Below, piece after piece: positions 1 through 5,297 of a stretch of DNA of 5,297 bases. Positions within the stretch are counted from its first letter, which is position 1, and each line of letters begins with the position of its first letter. Made by a program: the position numbers and the translations under genes. Origin of the DNA: Gemmatimonadota bacterium (GTDB taxonomy: Bacteria > Latescibacterota > UBA2968 > UBA8231); NCBI GenBank assembly GCA_026706505.1, contig JAPOYQ010000152.1:8834-14130 (forward strand). Direction: 5' to 3'. Under the pieces are notes generated by a model that saw only the letters and a program-made list of their open reading frames with translations, was not told the DNA's origin and did no database searches.

Positions 1-205
1 CGACGATGAACAAACCCGTGGAGTCCACCGCCACTTCTAGGCTGCTGACGACGTCGCTCTGGTACTCCCAGTTCCGCCAGTGCGAGGGAAGGTCGACGTA
101 AACCGCCTCATCGGTAAGCCGGTACGCTTGCCCTTGGGCGAGGAGGGGATGGAGCGTTCCTCCCAGAGCTAGGCTTAAAATGAGCCACAGGATGTACTTT
201 TTCAT
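1..205 (-). CDS. Exported protein of unknown function, N-terminal part only (runs off the left edge)
   Basis: I read an open frame of 68 complete codons from an ATG at 205-203 to the window edge. The first residues form a classic Sec signal peptide: MKK, a hydrophobic core (about residues 4-18) and a probable signal peptidase I site after LLA at residue 23. The mature protein would begin near QGQAYRL, followed by DEAVYVDLPSHWRNWEYQ, and the visible part has no catalytic motif. The start is supported by a GGAGGG Shine-Dalgarno sequence ten bases upstream. It lies 79 bp behind the 831-residue exported protein on the same strand with no visible terminator between, so co-transcription is likely. 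By analogy with its neighbour, and from the general look of the mature N-terminus, it may be another large surface beta-sandwich protein of the same type; this is inference. The truncation is only the window edge, not a broken gene. Confidence 0.82.
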   Translation of the reverse strand, partial: MKKYILWLILSLALGGTLHPLLAQGQAYRLTDEAVYVDLPSHWRNWEYQSDVVSSLEVAVDSTGLFIV

Positions 206-215
206 CTTGTCTTTT

Positions 216-221
216 CCCTCC
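216..221 (-). promoter_or_regulatory. Shine-Dalgarno sequence GGAGGG for the truncated exported-protein gene
   Basis: On the minus strand GGAGGG precedes the ATG at 205-203 with ten bases between. It is a strong anti-16S match and decides the start of a short partial frame. Its 5' side is part of GCGGAG (223-218), which is complementary to an upstream CTCCGC (260-255), so in RNA the ribosome site could be partly masked by a 6-bp stem with a 31-base loop. Confidence 0.7.
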
Positions 222-284
222 GCTTTGCATAGCCTTGCCGGGCGCGTTCAACCCGCGGAGCAGATTGTCGAATATGGAAAAAGT

Positions 285-2780
285 CTAATAAGCCACTGCT
301 ACCTGTTTTAGCACGACCGACTCCTTGGTATCTGTATCTCCTCTGATACGCAGCAGATAGATCCCAGGAGGCACGGTTGCGCCGTTTTCGTCTCGACCAT
401 CCCAAGTCTCTGTGTAGCCTCCTGAAGTCAACTGGAGTTCCTCGATTAGGCGCTGGCGGCGGCCAGTCAGATCGAATACTTCCAGACGCACCAGACCGGG
501 CCTTATCAGCCGCAATACATCATAGGAGATGACCAGTTCGTCGTTGACCCCGTCGCCATTGGGCGTGAACGGATTGGGAGCGACCTCAACATTGTCCACC
601 AGCTCTTTGCCTTGGGCCGAAATATCGGCCACCACGCTCAATGAGTTGCGGTCTTCCAGCAACTCGGCAGCCGCAAAATTCACTACATTCCCCTCTCCCA
701 CTTCCTGGAGTAACAAAAAGCCCAGCGTATCCGGCCCGGCTGCGCTCTCATTGATGATCACAACACCTCCGTCGACAAACTCCGTCCGGTCGCGCACCCC
801 TAGCGTGTCGAGAAAGACGTGGGCCTGAAACCGGGTTCTGAAGTCAATCACCCGGCCGATGAATTTTACCCGGATGAGAGCAGTTCGGGAAATCCCGTCT
901 TCCGAGGTCCGCAGCCGCGGCAACTCCACTGCGAAAAACTGGTCTTCTATAGCCACTTCCTTGAACTCGTCCTCACCCGGCTCTCGCCGATCCCCCAGCG
1001 GAATCCGCCGCAGTTCCCGCACCGGGCTGTCCTCCAACTCTACGCTCACCGATTCGATTGCACTGATCCGCGCCGGAGTGCGGATATGCAGCCGGTTGAA
1101 GCCCGCATTTTCCGGTGCCAGACTCGTCTGTAGCGCAAACACGAACAGAGTATCCCGGCCGGCGATTACATCTACGGCTGGGGCAATTTCCCCTTTAGCC
1201 TCCCGGGCCAGCAGCGGGGTCTCAAATTCAAAGCGCAGATTGCGGATTGCCGTAGCCGCCCGCGCACTCTCACTGGAGAAGTCGATCCGGATTTGGAAGT
1301 AGGGTCGTCCACTCGGAGCGTTGATGGCGTCTCCGCTCTCCAGCGGCTGGAAGCCACTCCAAAAGCGCAAATCCGGCTCTACTTTGCTTATCTGATTGCC
1401 GGGCAACTTCTGGTACTGTTCGCGCGTGAGACGCACGGCTAGGCGTTCCTCATCGCTTAGGGCGCTGAAAATCTCGCGGGCATCCAAGCGCAATTCGAGG
1501 GCGTTTAAGTCGACCTGCTGGTCAAAAGTCCCGGATCCCGTCCGCCGGTCGACGACGAGAGCCCCGCCATCTTCCTGCCGCTGCCACTCGAACTCGTCGT
1601 CGAAATCGGTCTTGCGGAACAGGATTTCGGATTCCTGGGTCAAGCCGGTCTGAAAGCTGAGTACGGCCTGCGACTGGCTTGGATCGCCTATCTTTTCTTC
1701 TTCCCAGAAAATCCGCCCTAGGGTGGATGGAGGAAGCTCTAGGACCCGGGTGACATAGGAGGCGCTGGGCAGAAAGCCGTCGGCAAATGCCTCCATTTCC
1801 GCCAGATCGTAGTCGAGGTTGGTGTCCACATCCAGTCGGAAGTAGCGCAGCCGGCGCGGCGGCTCGAAGAAGACCGCCGCAGTATCCTGCCGGTTGACCG
1901 GCACACTCTGTGCAATTACAAAAGTCGGCAGGGCATCGGCCACCTTGATGTACTTGGGAAAGCCCGGATTGCCATTCTCCGGATCTTCGAGGTCCAGGCC
2001 TGCTATGGTTCTCTCTGTGCCGGGAACTCCCAAGCGGAGGGTATAGGCCGAGAGTCGCAGTGCTCCGGGTTTGGGATAAAAGCGAATCAGGGACAGCGGG
2101 AAAAAGCGATCCAGGTCCACGACGAGAATCATCTTCTTGACGATATCTTGTCCGGGCTTGTCCACGCGCTCGAAAGAGGTGTGCGGATTGCCGTCGAATA
2201 TCTCGGCGAACTCCACTTCTTTCTGGTCCTGAGTGAGAGCGTGCTCGAAATAGGTCGGGCTTAGGAGGTTGATATTCTTGCTGAACTTGGTTGCTACCTC
2301 GGTCTTGGGAAAAGACTCGGCCACGTTGATCAAGACCGGCACCTGCCGCACACCGGCTCGCAGCAAGAGCCGCACATCGTCGATGCTGCTGGGCAGGTTG
2401 CTCAGGCGGGGGAGCAAGATTTCCCCCACCTCGATCACCCGCTCGTTTTCCAATTCCACTTCCCGCTCGGCCACCACGTCCTGCTGCGCGATATTGCGGG
2501 AAAAGTGGAACAGGCGATCCCGCTGATCAGCGCTCAACTCGTCTCCGTCGAGGGGAATATCGGGAACCTCTGCTATTCGGCGCGGCTCGAGCGACACGAT
2601 GCCGTCCAGAATGCGTCCGAAGTCGATAGAATGGAAGAATTTGGCCGGTCTAAGGGGAGGCTGCTCGGCCTCCTCCCAGGATATATCTTTGGGAATGGAG
2701 AAAATCCGGATTTCGGCTAGGGAAGGACAGGACACTGCGCCGACCAGAAGTAGACAAATCCAGTAGATTCCACAGGGCAT
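285..2780 (-). CDS. Large exported protein with discoidin-like domain and C-terminal FlgD-Ig-like/CHU_C-type module
   Basis: This 831-residue protein has no recognised enzymatic function and is predicted to be secreted or surface-attached. Residues 1-22 look like a signal peptide (hydrophobic core ICLLLVGAV, probable cleavage after SLA at 22). Residues 23-190 are charged and partly helical. Residues about 192-335 resemble an F5/8 (discoidin)-type domain: it opens with FDGNPHTSF, continues with LVVDLDRFFPLSLIRFYPKP and closes with LRYFRLDVD...AEMEAFADG. Residues about 340-720 look all-beta, with strand-rich segments such as PYFQIRIDFSS near 493 and FNRLHIRTP near 561. Residues about 734-829 form a FlgD-Ig-like module, with the signature APNPFTPNGDGVND at 734-747, then VRLEVFDLTGRR, TETWDGRDENG and PPGIYLLRIRG. 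In FCB-group proteins this module is an extracellular beta-sandwich at the C-terminus, sometimes linked to type IX secretion or gliding; here a secretion role is only possible. The ATG start is firm: an in-frame TAG lies eight codons upstream with no alternative start between, and GGAG sits nine bases ahead. A near-consensus promoter lies about 70 bp upstream. Discoidin folds often bind carbohydrate or other ligands, but no ligand can be named here. Confidence 0.9.
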   Translation of the reverse strand: MPCGIYWICLLLVGAVSCPSLAEIRIFSIPKDISWEEAEQPPLRPAKFFHSIDFGRILDGIVSLEPRRIAEVPDIPLDGDELSADQRDRLFHFSRNIAQQDVVAEREVELENERVIEVGEILLPRLSNLPSSIDDVRLLLRAGVRQVPVLINVAESFPKTEVATKFSKNINLLSPTYFEHALTQDQKEVEFAEIFDGNPHTSFERVDKPGQDIVKKMILVVDLDRFFPLSLIRFYPKPGALRLSAYTLRLGVPGTERTIAGLDLEDPENGNPGFPKYIKVADALPTFVIAQSVPVNRQDTAAVFFEPPRRLRYFRLDVDTNLDYDLAEMEAFADGFLPSASYVTRVLELPPSTLGRIFWEEEKIGDPSQSQAVLSFQTGLTQESEILFRKTDFDDEFEWQRQEDGGALVVDRRTGSGTFDQQVDLNALELRLDAREIFSALSDEERLAVRLTREQYQKLPGNQISKVEPDLRFWSGFQPLESGDAINAPSGRPYFQIRIDFSSESARAATAIRNLRFEFETPLLAREAKGEIAPAVDVIAGRDTLFVFALQTSLAPENAGFNRLHIRTPARISAIESVSVELEDSPVRELRRIPLGDRREPGEDEFKEVAIEDQFFAVELPRLRTSEDGISRTALIRVKFIGRVIDFRTRFQAHVFLDTLGVRDRTEFVDGGVVIINESAAGPDTLGFLLLQEVGEGNVVNFAAAELLEDRNSLSVVADISAQGKELVDNVEVAPNPFTPNGDGVNDELVISYDVLRLIRPGLVRLEVFDLTGRRQRLIEELQLTSGGYTETWDGRDENGATVPPGIYLLRIRGDTDTKESVVLKQVAVAY

Positions 2781-2789
2781 TGTCGCAAA

Positions 2790-2793
2790 CTCC
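2790..2793 (-). promoter_or_regulatory. Shine-Dalgarno sequence GGAG for the 831-residue exported protein
   Basis: GGAG on the minus strand lies nine bases before the ATG at 2780-2778. With the in-frame TAG eight codons upstream of that ATG, it fixes the start. The match is shorter than that of the downstream gene (GGAGGG). Confidence 0.55.
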
Positions 2794-2833
2794 GCGAAGA
2801 AGTGCTACAATCCAATGTCGACGCTATTCCCAC

Positions 2834-2855
2834 AGCAATTATAGAGCAATTATAG
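2834..2855. repeat. Perfect 11-bp tandem duplication containing the -10 box
   Basis: The unit AGCAATTATAG occurs twice with no gap, at 2834-2844 and 2845-2855 on the plus strand. On the minus strand each unit reads CTATAATTGCT, so each contains a perfect TATAAT. The copy at 2854-2849 is correctly spaced from a TTGATA box; the copy at 2843-2838 falls 11 bases further downstream and has no good -35 at 17 bp. The repeat lies in the only conspicuously AT-rich stretch of the window. Confidence 0.85.
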
Positions 2856-2877
2856 TTAATATCTGAGAGCGTATCAA
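2849..2877 (-). promoter_or_regulatory. Near-consensus sigma70-type promoter for the exported-protein genes
   Basis: On the minus strand a -35 box TTGATA (2877-2872; five of six match TTGACA) is followed by exactly 17 bases and a perfect -10 box TATAAT (2854-2849). Transcription would be expected to start around 2842, giving a 5' leader of about 60 bases before the ATG at 2780. No terminator or other promoter is seen between this gene and the next one to the left, so the promoter probably serves both exported-protein genes. The call assumes that the host's housekeeping sigma factor recognises the standard boxes, which is usual for bacteria but not shown here. Confidence 0.65.
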
Positions 2878-2924
2878 TACGGTTTTTATGGGGAGTCAAT
2901 TAGTTGGTACGGCGCTTTGCAACC

Positions 2925-4910
2925 TCAAACCCAGTAGATGTTGTTGTCCGTCATGCCGGTGAAATAGTCTATGAGCAGCCATATCCCTGCACAGCTAAAT
3001 TGTCCGGCGATGAGACCTAAAAAGAAAGGACGAGTCCGCTGAAAGAGCGCCGGCCCCCCGTACTTGAGGACCAGACCCTTGATGAGCCAAGCCAAGAAGA
3101 CACTGAACCAGATGTAGTTCGTCATGGCATTGGTGCTGATGGCGAAACCCAGCGGGTGCAGGGGCCACCAAGTCAGGTGCTGACGGGCAACCATCAGTAG
3201 AGCCATAATGCTGCCTCCGGCCGCAGTGGCGAGCCAGCCGCCGATATCAGGACCATCGGGGCTGTTGAGTTCGCGACTAACAAAATTGAACGGATAGACC
3301 GGCATGCCTGAAGGGCCGAAGAACCAGCTGTTGAGATTGATGCCGCCGTAGGAATAACTCAGATAGAGCACCGACCAGATCGAAGAGACCAGACTGACCA
3401 CAATGGCTAGGAGAATCGCCCAGAACAGCGCGCGCTTGCCACCCGGCAAGTACTCTTCGGCCAGCTTGAGGCCATTGGCGCAGGAGGCCATGAGTAGGTT
3501 GCGCAGACTGGTGGCCCAGACATAGGTCATCCCCAAGACGGTCAAATTCTGGGGACCGAGGGCGCTGCTGCCCAAGCCCGAGGTGACAAAAGCCGTGGGG
3601 ATAAGAGGAGTGCGCGTCGAGGCGACACCGCCTTCGGAGACTACCCGGCTCACACCGATGCAAAGCAGAAACAAGGCGAATAGGTAGATGGGTACGACCC
3701 AGAAGGCCATACCGGCCTCCAGCAGCCACCAGCCGATGAAGAGATTGCTGGCCAGCAGGCCGAGAACGGCGACTCGATAGGAGAGGATTTCGTCCGAATC
3801 GTCGATGCTCGCATCGTTTAGGAAGGCCTTGCGGAAGACCTGAGCAAGATGTCGGCGTCCCATCCAGAAACCGAAGATCACCAAGACGATCATGGCACCC
3901 ATGCCCTGATGGGCGACGAGAGGAGACGGCCCGGAAAAATCCAGCGTCTCGGTGCTAGAGACCCCCAGTATATTGAGGCTCCCCTCTTCGATGCGGGCGA
4001 TCAGGTTAAAAAGCCAAATGCCCAGGGCAATATCCAGATTGACAAAGTACGAAAAGCCCACCATGGGAAAGCTGAGCGCAATGGTCACCTCGGTGGTCTG
4101 CCGGAAGAAGGGAAAGCTAGCGACCAAGTTGATGTCGGGAATGAAGTTGTGATAGTTGTGCAGGGCGCGCATGGAACCCACTGTGAAAGGAATGGCGAAT
4201 CCGGTCCACATGATCGGGTTTTTGAAAAAGGGCTTGCAGCGCGAGGTTTGCTCTCCCTCCGCGATCATGGCCAGGGGGAGTTGGACTAGGGGAAAGGTCA
4301 GGCGCTCGTGCTGGATCCACTGACGCCGCAGGATGACCATTGTGCAGATCATGGCGAAGTAGAGGGCTAGGATCGCGGGAAGCCAGCAAAGGAGTGGCTT
4401 TATCCAGGCCGACCAAGGGATAGCATAGCCCGTCGGCAATCCCTCGTAGAAGTACTTGATTGCTTCCCAGTCCTGGGGCAACATCCAGCGGCGGACGTAG
4501 GGATGGATCTGCTCGGCCCATGCGTTTTCCGAACTGGCATAGTAGAGGCCGCCGCTGATGATGGGGAGGAAATTTTCCGTAAGGCCCAGCGTGGCAATCG
4601 AAGAACCCACCAGGGCCATGATGTAGATGACAGCTAGTTCGTGGTTGTGGAACGTCAGACGGAAGTGCTTCAGTATCGCGGGCACCAAAAGCACAAAAAA
4701 GAAAAAGAGGAAGATTGCGCCGGCATTGCTGAAATCGAGCGCCATGTACGAACCCCGCAACACCATATTGGCATACGGCGCTCCGGCAGCTATGCAGAAG
4801 ACGAACAGGCAACCGACCAGCAGGGAGAGGAAGGTGACGCGCGGTCTACGCCCCTCGACCGCAGATGCCGCCGAACTCTCCGACTTGCCGAGCGGCGTGG
4901 TACTTGCCAT
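2925..4910 (-). CDS. Polytopic membrane protein, DUF6785/DUF6784-type family (putative transporter)
   Basis: This 661-residue inner-membrane protein has about 12-14 hydrophobic segments, roughly at residues 27-45, 63-82, 91-112, 170-196, 233-248, 277-303, 335-351, 378-397, 402-421, 495-518, 557-575, 598-615 and 627-648. I recognise it from memory as resembling the uncharacterised DUF6785 family with a DUF6784-like C-terminal part. Characteristic stretches are ELAVIYIMALVGSS (91-104), the loop RRQWIQHERLTFPLVQLPLAM (195-215), SRVVSEGGV (421-429) and the end region HPLGFAISTNAMTNYIWFS (585-603) followed by RPFFLGLIAGQF. The size and segment number fit a secondary transporter, but no substrate is established for the family to my knowledge and none can be read here. 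The N-terminal 25 residues are polar and cytoplasmic-like. The ATG is 21 bp after the upstream oxygenase stop, implying one operon. The Shine-Dalgarno sequence is poor (only an AGAGCG-like stretch), so translation may depend on coupling to the gene before it. Confidence 0.85.
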   Translation of the reverse strand: MASTTPLGKSESSAASAVEGRRPRVTFLSLLVGCLFVFCIAAGAPYANMVLRGSYMALDFSNAGAIFLFFFFVLLVPAILKHFRLTFHNHELAVIYIMALVGSSIATLGLTENFLPIISGGLYYASSENAWAEQIHPYVRRWMLPQDWEAIKYFYEGLPTGYAIPWSAWIKPLLCWLPAILALYFAMICTMVILRRQWIQHERLTFPLVQLPLAMIAEGEQTSRCKPFFKNPIMWTGFAIPFTVGSMRALHNYHNFIPDINLVASFPFFRQTTEVTIALSFPMVGFSYFVNLDIALGIWLFNLIARIEEGSLNILGVSSTETLDFSGPSPLVAHQGMGAMIVLVIFGFWMGRRHLAQVFRKAFLNDASIDDSDEILSYRVAVLGLLASNLFIGWWLLEAGMAFWVVPIYLFALFLLCIGVSRVVSEGGVASTRTPLIPTAFVTSGLGSSALGPQNLTVLGMTYVWATSLRNLLMASCANGLKLAEEYLPGGKRALFWAILLAIVVSLVSSIWSVLYLSYSYGGINLNSWFFGPSGMPVYPFNFVSRELNSPDGPDIGGWLATAAGGSIMALLMVARQHLTWWPLHPLGFAISTNAMTNYIWFSVFLAWLIKGLVLKYGGPALFQRTRPFFLGLIAGQFSCAGIWLLIDYFTGMTDNNIYWV

Positions 4911-4931
4911 AGCTTGCGCGCTCTTGCGCTG

Positions 4932-5297
4932 CTACTGCTCTCGCATGAGTTCGACTTGGTCTTGGGGCGGCTTGAAATAGGCCCCAGGGTGCCAAGCGCG
5001 TCCCATGTCGCCCAACAAGCGCCGCTGTCTGGGAGTACACTGGGCCAGCAGTTCCCGCGAAGGCAGGTCATAGCCGAAAGACCGGAGGAACAACTGGCTG
5101 TACCCGAAGATCAGCGATTTCCTGGTGCGGCGTGAGCGATTCGGTGCCACGCCGTGCCAGAGCGAATGGGGGAATACGGCCGCGTCCCCCGCCGCGACAC
5201 AAAGCTGAACCGCTCCCGGCGTTTCTACACCGGTTGGCAGGTGTTCGTCGCCGGGAGCAACCTCTGGAAATGACAGCAAATGACTCCCCGGGCAAAG
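4932..5297 (-). CDS. Phytanoyl-CoA dioxygenase (PhyH) family protein, C-terminal part only (runs off the right edge)
   Basis: The frame is open from the window edge to a TAG at 4934-4932 and encodes the last 121 residues of a non-haem Fe(II)/2-oxoglutarate-dependent oxygenase. It enters in frame at LCPGSHLLSF, and PGSH is the usual PhyH motif of the central sheet. It continues with GDAAVFPHSLWHGVAPNRS (visible residues 37-55). His48 (codon 5156-5154) is the expected distal iron ligand, and Arg59, eleven residues later, matches the spacing of the 2-oxoglutarate-binding arginine in human PhyH (His264/Arg275). The proximal HxD motif would lie upstream, outside the window. The tail has SPRQRRLLG-like sequence (TPRQRRLLGDMG) and ends in a polar stretch. 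Such proteins hydroxylate small molecules or acyl-CoAs; bacterial members have very varied substrates, and none can be deduced here. A TTG at 5279 is an internal leucine codon, not a start, because homologous sequence continues upstream of it. Confidence 0.88.
   Translation of the reverse strand, partial: LCPGSHLLSFPEVAPGDEHLPTGVETPGAVQLCVAAGDAAVFPHSLWHGVAPNRSRRTRKSLIFGYSQLFLRSFGYDLPSRELLAQCTPRQRRLLGDMGRAWHPGAYFKPPQDQVELMREQ

Noticed and set aside
262..284. T-rich run just after the stop of the 831-residue gene as a terminator
   Set aside because: On the minus strand ACTTTTTCC follows the stop, but no GC-rich hairpin precedes it, so it does not fit an intrinsic terminator.
202..405. A 67-codon minus-strand frame across the end of the 831-residue gene and the following gap
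   Set aside because: It overlaps the conserved FlgD-Ig-like coding region in a different frame, and its Arg-rich product resembles no family. The downstream real gene starts in another frame at 205.
859..1302. A 147-codon plus-strand open frame opposite the 831-residue protein gene
   Set aside because: It lies wholly antisense to a gene with clear domains. Its product is rich in Ser, Arg and Ala as expected of a reverse-complement shadow, and it shows no family motif.
2778..2819. Inverted repeat CATTG...CAATG covering the start codon of the 831-residue gene
   Set aside because: The stem is only 5 bp, half A-T, with a long loop. This is readily expected by chance and too weak to call a regulatory structure.
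2890..2924. Possible terminator after the membrane-protein gene
   Set aside because: The only inverted repeat is GTTG/CAAC (4 bp) and no run of T follows it on the minus strand, so an intrinsic terminator is not supported.
4117..4812. A 231-codon minus-strand frame inside the membrane-protein gene
   Set aside because: It overlaps the 661-residue gene in another frame. Its product is rich in Pro, His and Arg without membrane segments, whereas the main frame is a coherent polytopic protein.
4641..5135. A 164-codon plus-strand frame spanning the junction of the two right-hand genes
   Set aside because: It is antisense to the PhyH and membrane-protein genes, has a low-complexity charged composition, and has no recognisable motif or ribosome site.

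Overview
The window holds four genes, all on the minus strand, so transcription runs from the right end to the left. Two of them run off the window edges. The sequence is moderately GC-rich except for a short AT-rich intergenic stretch near 2830-2890. The gene types are a phytanoyl-CoA-dioxygenase-like (PhyH) enzyme, a large DUF6785/DUF6784-type membrane protein, and secreted beta-rich proteins ending in a FlgD-Ig-like/CHU_C-type module. Together they suggest an uncultured bacterium of the FCB group or its relatives, with Latescibacterota the best guess and Poribacteria or similar lineages as alternatives. This is inferred from family composition only; there is no rRNA or other phylogenetic marker here.

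Layout in transcription order. (1) 5297-4932: the last 121 codons of a PhyH-family Fe(II)/2-oxoglutarate oxygenase, including the distal iron histidine and the 2OG-binding arginine. (2) 4910-2925: a 661-residue polytopic membrane protein, starting 21 bp after the oxygenase stop and so almost certainly in the same operon. (3) A 144-bp gap (2781-2924) with a near-consensus sigma70-type promoter (TTGATA, 17-bp spacer, TATAAT) whose -10 box lies in a perfect 11-bp tandem duplication. (4) 2780-285: an 831-residue exported protein with a signal peptide, a discoidin-like domain, several beta-sandwich segments and a C-terminal FlgD-Ig-like module. (5) A 79-bp gap (206-284) without a recognisable promoter or terminator. 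(6) 205-1: the first 68 codons of a second exported protein with a clear signal peptide and a strong Shine-Dalgarno sequence.

The window therefore appears to hold two transcription units. One is an intracellular oxidation/transport pair (PhyH plus membrane protein). The other is a surface or secreted protein pair read from the promoter near 2850-2877. Nothing in the sequence links the two units functionally beyond adjacency and shared strand. I see no mobile element, CRISPR array, tRNA or rRNA. The most unusual local features are the duplicated -10 box and the oxygenase/DUF6785 coupling. I do not see convincing evidence of a wholly new system.
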